Below, piece by piece: positions 1 to 10,100 of a DNA stretch of 64,000 nt; positions within the stretch are counted from its first letter, which is position 1, and every line of letters begins with the position of its first letter. The notes under the pieces were generated by a model. That model worked only from the letters and a program-made list of their open reading frames with translations. It searched no databases and was not told the origin of the DNA. The translations under genes were made by a program, and so were the position numbers. Location: the NCBI RefSeq assembly GCF_020034665.1, contig NZ_JAIQDI010000001.1, positions 1,736,001 to 1,800,000 on the forward strand. Reading direction: 5' to 3'. Origin of the DNA: Niabella beijingensis. Lineage in GTDB: Bacteria > Bacteroidota > Bacteroidia > Chitinophagales > Chitinophagaceae.

Positions 1-96
1 TTGCGAAAAGAATTTCCGAAATTCAGCAAGGATTACCCGCTTTATAAAGACCTCGCCAGGGTACGCGATTTCATGAAAGCACATCAGCCGTTTTAA
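1..96 (+). CDS. C-terminal end of a truncated gene, possibly an aromatic amino acid ammonia-lyase
   Basis: An open frame enters from the left edge in frame 1 and stops with TAA at 94-96, giving 31 residues ending in FMKAHQPF. The tail has an acidic/aromatic 'DYPLYKDLARVRDF' pattern that resembles the C-termini of histidine/tyrosine ammonia-lyases (typically a 'D..LY.D' tail). A FabG-type reductase follows 64 bp downstream, the order seen in flexirubin/aryl-polyene clusters, which agrees with a lyase making a cinnamate-type starter. The coding call is fairly safe because the frame is open to the edge and a same-strand gene follows. The family call is inference from a very short tail. Confidence 0.45.
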   Translation: MRKEFPKFSKDYPLYKDLARVRDFMKAHQPF

Positions 97-160
97 ATTT
101 ATACTTTTGGGATGTAGTCCGTTGAAACTATAAACCATAAACGAGAAACAATAAACTATT

Positions 161-889
161 ATGAACTGGGCATTAGTAACCGGCGGCTCCCGCGGCATAG
201 GAAGTGCGATCTGCATACAGCTGGCCAAACAGGGCTTTAATATACTCATCAATTACAAAGGCAATAAGGAAAAAGCAACGGCCACCCTGGCCGAAGTTAA
301 AAAAGCGGGGAGCAATGGAGAATTGCTGGCCTTTGATGTAGCGGACAGGGCTTCTGTACAGCAAGCACTCGGGAGCTGGATGGAAGCACACCCGGAAAAC
401 ATCATTGAAGTACTGGTGAACAATGCCGGTATTAAGGACGATGTGTTGTTGATGTGGATGAAGGACGAACAATGGGATGGAGTGCTGAATACCAGTCTCG
501 GCGGCTTTTTTAATGTTACCCGGCTGGTGGTAAACAGCATGCTGCGCCAGCGCTACGGCCGCATTATCAATGTGGTTTCCCTTTCAGGTTTAAAGGGATT
601 AGCCGGTCAGACGAATTATTCCGCCGCTAAGGGGGGCGTCATCGCCGCCACCAAGGCACTGGCCCAGGAAGTCGGCAAACGGAATATCACCGTAAATGCG
701 GTGGCTCCCGGCTTTATCAAAACGGATATGACAGAAGACATCGACGAAAGCCAGATGAAACAGCTCATCCCTGCCAACCGCTTTGGCATACCAGAGGAAG
801 TGGCCCATGCTGTCGGTTTCTTTGCCACCAAAGAAGCTGCTTATATTACCGGGCAGGTGCTTTCTATTAATGGGGGATTGTATACTTAA
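161..889 (+). CDS. fabG: 3-oxoacyl-ACP reductase (FabG-like SDR), probably pigment biosynthesis
   Basis: 242-residue classical short-chain dehydrogenase that would reduce 3-oxoacyl-ACP with NADPH in the cytosol. Visible motifs: cofactor loop TGGSRGIG near the N-terminus, NNAGI near residue 88, the catalytic Ser in the VVSLSG strand, the Tyr-Lys pair in NYSAAKGG, and a C-terminal GQVLSINGG. Length is normal for FabG. The substrate-site segment NNAGIKDDVLLMWM and the odd position at the end of an upstream operon fit the second FabG found in flexirubin/dialkylresorcinol clusters rather than the housekeeping copy, but only the end of the neighbour is visible, so the pathway is inferred. ATG at 161 is the only sensible start. 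Confidence 0.85.
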   Translation: MNWALVTGGSRGIGSAICIQLAKQGFNILINYKGNKEKATATLAEVKKAGSNGELLAFDVADRASVQQALGSWMEAHPENIIEVLVNNAGIKDDVLLMWMKDEQWDGVLNTSLGGFFNVTRLVVNSMLRQRYGRIINVVSLSGLKGLAGQTNYSAAKGGVIAATKALAQEVGKRNITVNAVAPGFIKTDMTEDIDESQMKQLIPANRFGIPEEVAHAVGFFATKEAAYITGQVLSINGGLYT

Positions 890-901
890 TGCATTAAAAT
901 T

Positions 902-922
902 AAGATAGTTTAACTATCTTTG
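902..922 (+). promoter_or_regulatory. Bacteroidota -7 element inside a perfect palindrome
   Basis: TATCTTTG at 915-922 matches TAnnTTTG. It is the right half of a perfect palindrome: AAGATAGTT (902-910), one central T, AACTATCTT (912-920). No good -33 TTTG is seen 19-20 bp upstream. It lies about 80 bp before the lipoprotein at 999, so it is probably that gene's promoter with an overlapping operator. Confidence 0.5.
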
Positions 923-998
923 CAACCGGAGGTATCATCCCTGTAGTCATAACCAAACTACTTGCTGATGTTATAACTGCTTAAAAACAAATAATTAT

Positions 999-1475
999 AT
1001 GAAAAAAACATTTTTAAAACTAACCGCAGGGTTTATGCTGCTTAGTTCCGTCCTGGCAATTACTGGTTGCAAAAAAGAAGTTACCTATATTAAGGACAAA
1101 GAAATCATTTTTGTCCAGCCCCCCGCCCCCGTCTATAAGGTTGACGGAATCTGGGTAGGAAATTATACTGTTGACATTTATCCTGAATTGGGAAAACAAT
1201 ATTACAGCCTGATCCTGAAGCCGGATGGAACGGCCATTAATGAAACAAAATGGACGGAACAGACACATATTTCTACTGGTACCTGGACAATGAAAGGTGA
1301 CACGCTCATTTGTAATACCACCTGCATTTACGGGTATTATGTGAATATCGGCGTTAGGGAAATCCATACCGCAATTTTTGATAAGAAGAATGGTACAATG
1401 AGCAAAGGCAAATGGAAGAATCCTGCACCTGAAACGGGTAAGGGCGATATTTTCATAATGCGAAAAGAAGACTAA
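999..1475 (+). CDS. Putative lipoprotein, lipocalin-like fold, copy 1 of a tandem pair
   Basis: 158 residues with a signal peptide ending in a lipobox (AITGC, Cys at about 24) followed by KKE, so probably lipidated and exported. The mature part has a repeating pattern of short strands with 'GIWVGNYTV', 'LKPDGTAINET' and 'GTWTMKGDTLICNT', as in small eight-stranded lipocalin-like or META-like lipoproteins of Bacteroidota. Two Cys lie close together (near 107 and 111) and could form a disulfide. The gene at 1636 is a clear paralogue of the same length, with the same residues at these positions. No specific function can be assigned. Confidence 0.7.
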   Translation: MKKTFLKLTAGFMLLSSVLAITGCKKEVTYIKDKEIIFVQPPAPVYKVDGIWVGNYTVDIYPELGKQYYSLILKPDGTAINETKWTEQTHISTGTWTMKGDTLICNTTCIYGYYVNIGVREIHTAIFDKKNGTMSKGKWKNPAPETGKGDIFIMRKED

Positions 1476-1635
1476 GCAGGGATTGTATCCTTGCCGGATA
1501 CGCACTTTCGAAGAAACAAACTGCCGGATGAAGAATCAGGCAGTTCATAATAATCTTTCAAAAGCCAGTACTGCTTATACTTGAAAAAACAGATCCGCCA
1601 CTAATATATACCACTGCTTACTAATTAATAATTAT

Positions 1636-2112
1636 ATGAAAAATAAGTATTTAAAACTAATCGCTTTAATGGTGTTGCTTACATCAGGAATAACCGGTTG
1701 TACAAAAAAGGAAGTCATTCACAGTACAGAAAAAGAGACTGTCCATATTCCACCTCCGGAGCCCATTAACCGCATTGAAGGGATATGGACAGGTTCTTAT
1801 ACGGTTGAACAGTCTCCCGACCTGGGTGAACAATATTATAGTATGGTACTGAAACCGGACGGCACTTTGATTAATGAAACACAAGGGGAAGGACAGCTTC
1901 ATATTGCAAACGGAACCTGGGAGATGGACGGAGATAAACTTATATGCAATACGATTTGCATTTATGGCAAATATTCAAATATCGGAGTTCGCCAACTCCA
2001 TACAGCTTCTTTTGATAGAAAAAGTGGGAAGATAACCAATGGAGAATGGAAAGATCTCAGCAGTCAGGGCTGGGGAGGAAGTTTTACTATAACAAAAAAG
2101 ACTGATAAATAA
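1636..2112 (+). CDS. Putative lipoprotein, lipocalin-like fold, copy 2 of a tandem pair
   Basis: 158 residues, same length as the gene at 999 and clearly homologous along its whole length (shared GIW.G.YTV, QYYS..LKPDGT.INET, GTW.M.GD.LICNT.CIYG and NIGVR..HTA.FD). The signal peptide ends in a lipobox TGC (Cys about 22) followed by TKKE. Both copies are preceded by a similar AATAATTATATG start context, so the leader was duplicated as well. 160 bp separate the two genes, and an RDD membrane protein follows 51 bp downstream. Function unknown; a recent local duplication is the main thing to note. Confidence 0.7.
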   Translation: MKNKYLKLIALMVLLTSGITGCTKKEVIHSTEKETVHIPPPEPINRIEGIWTGSYTVEQSPDLGEQYYSMVLKPDGTLINETQGEGQLHIANGTWEMDGDKLICNTICIYGKYSNIGVRQLHTASFDRKSGKITNGEWKDLSSQGWGGSFTITKKTDK

Positions 2113-2163
2113 GATCTCCATTCGTGTAGCCGCATTGAATTAAACCTATAGCAGCCGGAAAAT

Positions 2164-2637
2164 ATGAACCAGGAATCAACAACCAGCCAGGAATCATCTC
2201 TGTTTGAGAACGAAATCATCTATACCCGTGCCAGCTCGGGAAAGCGATTGCTGAATTTAGTAATATACATCATCGTTTTCTATGCACTGATCTTTATACT
2301 GGCGCTTTTTATGGTGTCACTTTCTCCGGAAACCACTATTTCTTTCCAATCCGATGACCTTGGATCGTTTTTACTCATGAACCTTATTTATTCCGCAATA
2401 TACGCGCTTTATATGGGCGCCATGGAAGCCGTTTTAAAGGGCAAATCCCCTGGAAAATATATAACAGGGACCCTTGCGGTTAACAACGACGGAACACCCA
2501 TTTCCGCGCGAACTGCATTTTTACGCGGATTCAGCAGGGCTGTGCCTTTTTGTGCGTTCAGTGCATTAGACACTCCCTGCGATCCCTGGCAGGACCGGTG
2601 GACAAATACCATGGTAATTGATCAGAACAGAAGCTAA
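2164..2637 (+). CDS. RDD family membrane protein
   Basis: 157 residues with two clear membrane segments (about 30-52 and 70-88) and the family's signature features: 'ASSGKRLLNLVIY' in the first arm, 'KGKSPGKYITG' after the second helix, and 'FLRGFSRAVPF' in the third. RDD proteins are small membrane proteins of mostly unknown role; some are linked to ion or metabolite transport. It follows the lipoprotein pair in the same direction and meets the TPM protein convergently with only 15 bp between stop codons. Confidence 0.75.
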   Translation: MNQESTTSQESSLFENEIIYTRASSGKRLLNLVIYIIVFYALIFILALFMVSLSPETTISFQSDDLGSFLLMNLIYSAIYALYMGAMEAVLKGKSPGKYITGTLAVNNDGTPISARTAFLRGFSRAVPFCAFSALDTPCDPWQDRWTNTMVIDQNRS

Positions 2638-2652
2638 ACAACAACAGGCACG

Positions 2653-4200
2653 CTACCAGCTGCTGCCGGCGCCGCCACCACCGGAACTGCCTCCACCCCA
2701 GCTGCTGCCGGAACTGGAAGAGCCGGAGCTGCTCCATGAACCACCGGAACTGCCGGATGAAGAAGATTCCCTGCTTTTTCTGGGTATCGTATATTCATTG
2801 CGCTGCTCGTAACGACAAAATTTACAATTGTAGATCTTTACACCTACCCCGCTGCTGGAATAAGTGGCCGGCTCAATGGTATTGTCCGATGCCATAAAAT
2901 AGGCCATGGTATTGCATTTGGGACAATTACTGTATTTGCTGCTGAGCAAAACACCATGAAGTTTGAAATCCTTTCCGTCTTTCTCCGCCCATACATCGTA
3001 GTCCATTGATTTCAACTGCTCCTCCAGTTGCTGTGCTTTAGTAAGATAGGCATCATCCTGCACTTCGCTCAATAACCGCATCTCTTTACCCGCATTGCTG
3101 ATCACCATCCCCTGCTTCAGTCGCACGAGGTATTGCCTTACTTCAGCGCGATACCGGTTGAGCGGAAAGGAAAAGAGTTTACCCGCAACCGATGATTGTT
3201 TCCACCGTTGATCCAGCTGGCGTGCATAGAGATACAACAGGTCATCTTCTGTTCCTTTTTGCTCTTCACGACGCAGGCAACGCAATAGCCAGAATACGGT
3301 AAAACTGATCGCAGCAAGCCCTGATAAATAAAAAAAAGCCAGCCCTGTAAAGATATTGATCGGTACACCTGCCACCACAAACAGGAGAAGAGCCGGTCCT
3401 ACGTAGCAACACAAAGGCTTCAGCACCGGGAACCACCAGGGACGCGCAGAAAAAAAGAAATCATTCTTGGCTCTTTTCTTAAAAAGACCGGCAAATCCCG
3501 ACACAAAAAAAATCACAAAGAACAATAACACCCAGAAGCCACCCCAGCCCACATGTTTTTTGTAAAGTGTGAAAAGATCTCCCGAAGATCCGCCGCTTCC
3601 CGGGTTCGGCGAACTGCTGTAAGGTGCCGCAACAACCGGAGCATCCACCGGGAAATCCGTTTCACCGGATCCTGTTTCTACCGGCTGCCCGGAGAGGACG
3701 CTGCATACCTGTTCTATTCCATGAAGCAATGCAGCATCATAATCGCCCTGTTTTGCATAGGGAATCATGTAGTCTTCCTGTATCTGCTTCGATGTCAGAT
3801 CCGTCAGTCTTCCCTCCAGGCCATAGCCTACTTCAAATTCCATCCGCCGCTGATCCATTACCAAAAGGACCAATACACCGTTGTTCCTGTCTTTCCGGCC
3901 AACACCCCAAAGCCGCAATAATTCGATTGCAAAATCCCGTGGTACTTTTTTCCCGATCGAATTCAACACCACTACAGCTACCTGGTCAGTGGTCTCATCC
4001 TCCAGGCGCTTCAGTGTCGTGTTGATCACATCAACAGTGCTGCTGCTCAGCACACCGTCCGGGTTACTTACATAATTAAAGCCGGGTTGTGCTTTTGGGT
4101 CCGGCACTTCTTTGACGGTCCATTTTTTTTGCGCCATAACCGGCACACCTAATAATAATAACAGCGGCAAATAAAACAGAAAGCGTCTCAGGTGCATCAT
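2653..4200 (-). CDS. TPM-domain membrane protein with zinc-ribbon-like Cys pairs and a Ser/Gly-rich tail
   Basis: 515 residues. A signal peptide (1-23) is followed by a TPM domain (about 40-175), recognisable by YVSNPDGVLS, the 'DQVAVVVL' strand, 'NNGVLVLLVMDQRRMEFEVGYGLEG' and the downstream helix. Membrane segments lie near 220-240 and 265-310. A cytosolic region then holds CPKC and CKFC pairs (about 422 and 458), and a low-complexity Ser/Gly tail ends GGGGAGSSW. TPM proteins are exported, membrane-anchored proteins, in some cases with phosphatase activity. The layout is like YgcG but with the zinc-ribbon insertion. The Ser/Gly tail (about 478-515) probably is a flexible repeat tract. Function not known. 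Confidence 0.75.
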   Translation of the reverse strand: MMHLRRFLFYLPLLLLLGVPVMAQKKWTVKEVPDPKAQPGFNYVSNPDGVLSSSTVDVINTTLKRLEDETTDQVAVVVLNSIGKKVPRDFAIELLRLWGVGRKDRNNGVLVLLVMDQRRMEFEVGYGLEGRLTDLTSKQIQEDYMIPYAKQGDYDAALLHGIEQVCSVLSGQPVETGSGETDFPVDAPVVAAPYSSSPNPGSGGSSGDLFTLYKKHVGWGGFWVLLFFVIFFVSGFAGLFKKRAKNDFFFSARPWWFPVLKPLCCYVGPALLLFVVAGVPINIFTGLAFFYLSGLAAISFTVFWLLRCLRREEQKGTEDDLLYLYARQLDQRWKQSSVAGKLFSFPLNRYRAEVRQYLVRLKQGMVISNAGKEMRLLSEVQDDAYLTKAQQLEEQLKSMDYDVWAEKDGKDFKLHGVLLSSKYSNCPKCNTMAYFMASDNTIEPATYSSSGVGVKIYNCKFCRYEQRNEYTIPRKSRESSSSGSSGGSWSSSGSSSSGSSWGGGSSGGGGAGSSW

Positions 4201-4224
4201 AAATGAAACAGGAGTTAAATAACA

Positions 4225-4283
4225 CCAAAATAATAAAAAGATCAGGGAATCGGAAATGTATTTACCTACACCCCGATTCCCTG
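4225..4283 (-). terminator. Rho-independent terminator of the SusC-SusD-phosphodiesterase operon
   Basis: Perfect 11-bp inverted repeat: CAGGGAATCGG at 4243-4253 and CCGATTCCCTG at 4273-4283. Read on the minus strand, the hairpin is followed by ATCTTTTTATTATTTT (4242-4227). It lies 35 bp after the stop codon of the phosphodiesterase and before the TPM gene start. A second small hairpin (CCCGG 4288-4292 / CCGGG 4301-4305) sits just upstream. Confidence 0.8.
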
Positions 4284-4318
4284 AACACCCGGCTCTTCGT
4301 CCGGGATAGTAATTCCTG

Positions 4319-5566
4319 TTATTTTTTTTCAGCGGGCATTACCCACCGGTTCAAAGTATTGTGTGCACCTTCCAGTACTACCTTATAAAAACCGGAAGGC
4401 AGGTCTTTTACATCAACCGTAAGGTGCTTTTGCCCGAGGGCCGCCACTCCGGCCAGTTTGTAGTCATCGGCTCCTCCCGTCTTTACATTATTGGTTGTTG
4501 TTATCCACACTTTCACCTGGCCCTGCTCAGCCGGATCAAGAGGCATCCAGGTAATGTCCAGCTTGTTCTGGAAATAATTCACTTTCATATCTGCCAGGGA
4601 TACTTTTCCAATCATCGGCACACCGTCCAGTTCGCGTCCTGCGGCCGGGGGTATCGTTATATTTATATAACGTGCAACAGACGGGAAAATATCTACCACA
4701 CCCGGTATATAATGATCCGGATACGTATTTAATGCCGGATTACTGGTGATCATCCAGGTGCTGCGCTGCCGGGCAGACTGACCGCCATGCCCTTTGCCAT
4801 CTGCCTCCGAGCGCCCGTGATCCGTCGTGATGATGATCATCCAGTCTTCCTTAAACTTATCCTGGCGGTACCGGATAGCGTCCCATACCCGGCCCATTTG
4901 TTTGTCCAGCATTTCCACCGCCTCATAGAACTGTGGGGAGTCGCCATGGGCATGCCCCATATCATCTGTATATTCCAGGTAGATCCAGGAAAGGTCGGGG
5001 GCTTCCTTCCGGATGCTTTGCACTGCCTTATCGGTTACCTCCTCGTCGATCCGGTGCATTCGGTGTACCGGCCCTGTCTTGGGAAAATGTATTGTATCAT
5101 GTTCATAACCGTCTGCAGCAATATCCACGCGTATCTTATTGGTCTCCGGAAGCCCATCTCCCACCAGCTTGGTACGATTATCCAGCCAGCTTGAAAACAC
5201 GGCGATCTTTTTCTGCGGATACTGATCTTTGAACAACCGGAAAATTGTAGGATAGTGATAATTGGGCGCTGCGATATCATTATCCCATACATTGTGTTTA
5301 TTAGCCCATGTACCTGTAAGCAGGCTGTTATAACCAACAGCAGAAATGGTAGGTGTTTCGGAATAAGTGCCTTTACCACCTCCCACATAGGCTCTGAGAT
5401 AGCGGCCGGAACGGGCGATGGCATCCATATGCGGTGTGGCCACCGATTCCAGTACATCTGCCGGGATTCCGTCAGCGATCACAAACACCACTTTTTTTGC
5501 CCGTTGCCCAAATACCGTTGCCGAACACATCAACATTCCAATAATAATAAAAATCTTCACTTTCAT
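4319..5566 (-). CDS. Secreted type I phosphodiesterase / nucleotide pyrophosphatase (alkaline phosphatase superfamily)
   Basis: 415 residues with a signal peptide (1-20). Superfamily metal ligands and nucleophile region are present in order: 'VIADGIPADV' (first Asp), the 'SAVGYNSLLTG' nucleophile loop, 'DDMGHAHG' (Asp/His pair), 'TTDHGR' and 'GKGHGG'. The last 80 residues form a separate beta-sandwich-like tail. It would hydrolyse phosphodiesters or phosphomonoesters in the periplasm or at the surface. It is the last gene of an operon with SusD (66 bp upstream) and SusC, so the imported nutrient probably carries a phosphoester. A second member of the family lies at 38655. Confidence 0.8.
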   Translation of the reverse strand: MKVKIFIIIGMLMCSATVFGQRAKKVVFVIADGIPADVLESVATPHMDAIARSGRYLRAYVGGGKGTYSETPTISAVGYNSLLTGTWANKHNVWDNDIAAPNYHYPTIFRLFKDQYPQKKIAVFSSWLDNRTKLVGDGLPETNKIRVDIAADGYEHDTIHFPKTGPVHRMHRIDEEVTDKAVQSIRKEAPDLSWIYLEYTDDMGHAHGDSPQFYEAVEMLDKQMGRVWDAIRYRQDKFKEDWMIIITTDHGRSEADGKGHGGQSARQRSTWMITSNPALNTYPDHYIPGVVDIFPSVARYINITIPPAAGRELDGVPMIGKVSLADMKVNYFQNKLDITWMPLDPAEQGQVKVWITTTNNVKTGGADDYKLAGVAALGQKHLTVDVKDLPSGFYKVVLEGAHNTLNRWVMPAEKK

Positions 5567-5632
5567 AGCATCATCTTTTCTATATTAAAAATAAGATTCA
5601 CTTCTTAAAAACCATGTGGATAATATTCGCTT

Positions 5633-7156
5633 TTATTGTATCAACCACATGATCCCATTTATATTATCTCCATCGGGATACTGGCTTTTAATTGCATTCT
5701 GAAGATTCGCACCATTGTTGTTTACCTCATCCAGAGGATACATCCAGCGCTTGGGAACTGCATTTGATCCATTTACTTTATTTACGATTCCTGCACCTTT
5801 TACCTCAAACAACGGGAATCCGGTACGGCGATTTTCATAAAAAGGCTGAAGACCTGTGTTCATAAACATACTAATGTACTTTTGCGTAATAATCTGTTCG
5901 ATCTCTGTTCCGGCTTTCAGGCCGATCACTGTCTGTTTCAGATAGTTTTCTATCTCTGCATCTGTGTATTGCTGACCAACATATGTAACACCCGGTATGG
6001 AGGGATAATTAAAATTGGAAAATTGCATTGCTGCTTTTATTCCGTTCTCGTAATATTCATCGGCATTGCCACTAATCCAGCCCCTGACAGCTCCTTCTGC
6101 CAGAAGAAACTGTACTTCTGAATAAGCCATTAATACACTGGGTTCGTTTACTGCCTCATAAGCAAAACGCCGGTTTATCTGAGACGCCTTGCCCTGTCCT
6201 TTTTTGGCGGTATTATAAGCAAGCGGCGCACTACCCACCAATCCGTCATAGGAATCAAACTCTCTGATAGCAAGGGATGTGGTCAGCGGTTGCCCATACA
6301 CAAAAAGACGGGGGTCCTTCAGTTGTTTCAGAATCCTGACAAACGAGCTGTCAAGGTAATAGTCCGTCTTCATTGAATTATCATTATAATATGGATATCG
6401 GTTACCGGTAATATCATAGTATTTTAATTGTCCGTTATCGGTATTAGAACCAAACAGGGGATACTTTGAAGAATTGGAGACGATCTCATTAAAACGTTGT
6501 TTTATGTCGAGCCCCGCATCGGCCTCCTTCCTAGACAGGCTCATCAAAACCCGCAAAGCAAATGAATTAATGAGTTTTTTCCATTTGGTAATATCGCCGT
6601 TATAAATAAGATCCCCTCCGATTTCGATCCCATTGGCCGACAAAGAATCGCTGGCGATCTTTAAATCATTCAACACTCCAAGGTAGATATCCCGTTGCTT
6701 GTCATAAACAGGTCTTATCACCGCCGAGTCGGTGAAATTATTATCCGTTATCGATCGCATCATTTGGGAATAAGGAATATCACCAAATCGTTGTGTCATG
6801 TTGATCACATAATAGGCTCTAAAAAATTTTCCGATGTAACGGTAATTAAGTTTCCCAACACGTGCGGCCTCCTGTTCCATCCGGACAACCTGCGCTATGT
6901 TCGGATAACTCATATCAGCCCGCGTCCAGTCGTAGTACTGAGCACCACTTGCACCCTGGGTATACACCAAGTGCCGGCTGCTTAATGAAGCGCTCGGAGA
7001 GATCGTAGCAAAACTTGACAACTCAATGTTGGTCAGCAACAATGCAGGATCAGCAAGCACGGGATTATTGGGGTTTGTCTGAAAATATTCAAACTTTTTA
7101 CAGGAGGCAAATGCTATAATGAGCGCCGCAATATATATATAGCTAATGTATTTCAT
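5633..7156 (-). CDS. SusD/RagB-like outer-membrane nutrient-binding lipoprotein (SusD-like 2 type)
   Basis: 507 residues with a signal peptide and lipobox ending in ASC at about 19, then KKFEYFQTNPNNP, a typical SusD opening. Helical TPR-like body with RYIGKFFRAYYVINMTQRFGDIPYSQ (near 105-130) and a C-terminal 'NRRTGFPLF' plus 'PKRWMYPLDEVNNN' box, all standard for the SusD-like family with PF12771-type features. It would cap the SusC channel encoded 18 bp upstream and bind ligand at the cell surface. Substrate is unknown; the phosphodiesterase downstream is the only clue. Confidence 0.88.
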   Translation of the reverse strand: MKYISYIYIAALIIAFASCKKFEYFQTNPNNPVLADPALLLTNIELSSFATISPSASLSSRHLVYTQGASGAQYYDWTRADMSYPNIAQVVRMEQEAARVGKLNYRYIGKFFRAYYVINMTQRFGDIPYSQMMRSITDNNFTDSAVIRPVYDKQRDIYLGVLNDLKIASDSLSANGIEIGGDLIYNGDITKWKKLINSFALRVLMSLSRKEADAGLDIKQRFNEIVSNSSKYPLFGSNTDNGQLKYYDITGNRYPYYNDNSMKTDYYLDSSFVRILKQLKDPRLFVYGQPLTTSLAIREFDSYDGLVGSAPLAYNTAKKGQGKASQINRRFAYEAVNEPSVLMAYSEVQFLLAEGAVRGWISGNADEYYENGIKAAMQFSNFNYPSIPGVTYVGQQYTDAEIENYLKQTVIGLKAGTEIEQIITQKYISMFMNTGLQPFYENRRTGFPLFEVKGAGIVNKVNGSNAVPKRWMYPLDEVNNNGANLQNAIKSQYPDGDNINGIMWLIQ

Positions 7157-7174
7157 CGTCTATATTTTGTGTGG

Positions 7175-10100
7175 TTAAAATTTAAGATTAATGTTAATAC
7201 CCATACTTCTCATAGAAGGTGTTTGTAAGTCATCGCGCTCCGCATCAGGATCCACATTAGGCAGTTTGGAAAGTATGAACAGGTTGTTACCGATCAGAGA
7301 AACAGATGCCGATTTAAAGACGCGCTTTATCCAGTTTGCAGGCAGGTTATAAGTAAGGACCAGCTCCCGCATTTTCAAATAGGTGCCTTCATAAAAGAAA
7401 TAGTTATTCAACATTCCGCCGCTGGTACTTTGCATAAAGGTGATATAGTTAACAGCAGTTGTGTTGGGTGCATATTTCCTGGTATCGGAAATAATTTGTC
7501 CACGTCTGTCATATGTCACTTCGCCCTCCGTTACTACCACTCCCGGGCCAACGTAAGTTGCTTTACCTGCGTTGGCATCGTCACGGTACTGGTTAACCGT
7601 ACCGGGTGAAGTACCTCCCCACCACATTTTCTGATTGGTAGTGGAGTAAATCAGACCACCCAGCCTTCCATCAAAAGAAAAGCTCAATGACACGTCTTTA
7701 TATCTGAAGGTGTTCTGCCATCCATAGATCCACTTCGCATCACTGTTACCAAAAAAATGCGGGTTCGCATCAAAGGATTCAAATCCGTTTGATTTATAGA
7801 TCGCTTGTCCATCGGGAGTTTGTGAATTGGTAATAAACACCCTGTCTGTACGGTCTCCTTCTTTTATGTTTCCCACAAATCCTTCCGGATTTAAGGTAGC
7901 ATCTTTAAGCCACAAATGACTGTTGCTAAAGTTCAATGTTGTTTCCCACCGGAAAGCAGCGTTCTGGACGGGGCTGCCGCTTACTACAAATTCCCATCCC
8001 TTGCGTACATAAACATCCGCATTCTGGAACAGACCCGAATAACCGCTTGCCAGGGATTGACGAACGGTGGTAAATCCATTGTATTCCTTGTTTCTGAAAA
8101 AAGTAGCATCAATATTGATCCTGTTTTTCAACAGCCCCAATGCCAGTCCATACTCGCCGGATTCCACTGTTGAGGGGATCAGGTCAGCTGAAATATAGGT
8201 ATTCGGCCATACCAGGGAAGGGACGTTATTCCACTTGGGGCCTATTCCATAGGTAAGCAGGTGTGCATAAGCATCATTTTTATCGATGAATCCTGTGTTT
8301 ACCTTTGCCCATGAAGCCCGGGTTTTTAAAAAGGAAATAAAATCCGGTAATTTCAGTGCGTCGGACAGTACCGCTGAAATACCTGCCGACGGGTAGAAAT
8401 AGGCGTTATTATCAACAGGCATAGTGGATGCTTTATCATACCGACCGGTAAACGAAAAATACAGGAATTTGAGAGTTTCAATATCAAGTGTGGCATATAA
8501 GCTGGCTGTCCGGCGTTCCTGCAGGTTATTCGACCCCTTTAACGGATTCTGCGAGTTATTCAAATTGTATAATCCTGGAATTGATAACCCGTCGGTTGTG
8601 GCGAAAGCCGATTTAAAATTCCTGTAGGTATTGGCGCCACCGGCTGTGGCATTAATATTAAAGTTATCACTGAACCGGTGTTTATAATTTAAGATCAGAT
8701 CACTGGCAATATCGAAATAGGTGCTGTTTGTTACACTGTAGTTACCTTTCGAAATATAGCTGTAAGCAATATAGCTATAGGGTTCTTTAAGATCCGAAAC
8801 CTCTGAATACTGATTAAATCCGTTCCGGAATTTTAAAGAAAAGTCTCGCCCGATCTGGTAATCAAAAGTAACCTGTCCAAAACTGTTATCCTTCTTATAG
8901 CCGTTCAGCAATTCATTTGCAACAAAATAAGGATTGTTATACCAGGACAAATTGTAGTTTCGTTGCTGTAACCCTTCCTTCCCTTTCACCCAATAGTTTT
9001 TCAGATCGGTTATATCAATGTCCGGCCCGATCCATAACAACAGATTATAAAGGATATTGGGAGGGCCATAACCGACCGTGGGATAGTTGGCAGAATATTC
9101 TTTATTGTAGGTCAGTTTAGCATCTACATTCAATTGTTTTGTAAGTGCATATGTTCCTCCAATAGAAAAGCTGGAATTATTAACTTCTGTATTCGGAACA
9201 ACACCTCTCTGATAGATATGATTGGCAGATACACGGTAAGATCCTTTATCACTACCCGCTGAGGCAGCTACCGAATTAGTAGATAGTATACCGGTCCGGA
9301 AGAAGTTCTTTATATTATTACTTCCCTTGGATACCCATGGTATTGGTTTGTAGTGACTTGTAGCAGTCGTACCATCTGCGAATGTAACCGTATAATTTTG
9401 ATCAGGATCATACGGACTGTTGTATTGGGGCAATTCAACAAACCCGCTGGGAGTATTGGGATCTCGCTGATCCAGCCGTGGTCCCCAAATCCAGCCGGCG
9501 CCTTCCACGCCACCACCCGAGCCATCGATATATGCATACTTCCCTGCATCTCCCGCTCCGTATTGTGTTTGCACTTTGGGAACGACCGTATATCCGGTCT
9601 GAAACATCGTTGATGAATTCACATCCACACTCAATACACCTTTCTTTCCCCTTTTTGTGGTATAAAGTATCGCGCCATTAATTCCCATTTGACCATACAG
9701 GGCCCCTGCCGCCGTTCCTTTAAGAACGGTGATGCTTTCGATATCATCGGCATTCACTTTATACGGATCGGCATTGGGGTCAGGTATACCATCGATAACG
9801 ATAAGAGGAGCTTTACCCCTCAATTCTATACCCGGATTTCGGAATAAGTCAGTGGTATTCGCTATCTTCAGTCCGGCTACCTTTCCCACCAGGGCTCCCA
9901 TAGCTGTCGGGGTCTTGGTCTTTTCCAGCGATTGTCCGCTGACTTCCTGTACCGCATAGCCTATCGCCTTCTGTTGTTTCTTAATGCCCAACGCTGTGGT
10001 AACCACCACTTCGCTCAGGTCATTCTGGTCGCTCGGATCCAGGTATACCGTCAATTCCGAGCGGTTTCCTACGGGCAATTCCATCGCTGTATAACCCAGT

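Noticed and set aside
2653..2800. Pro/Glu-rich short open frame on the plus strand near 2618-2812
   Set aside because: It is the complement of the Ser/Gly-rich tail of the TPM protein and has no start signal.
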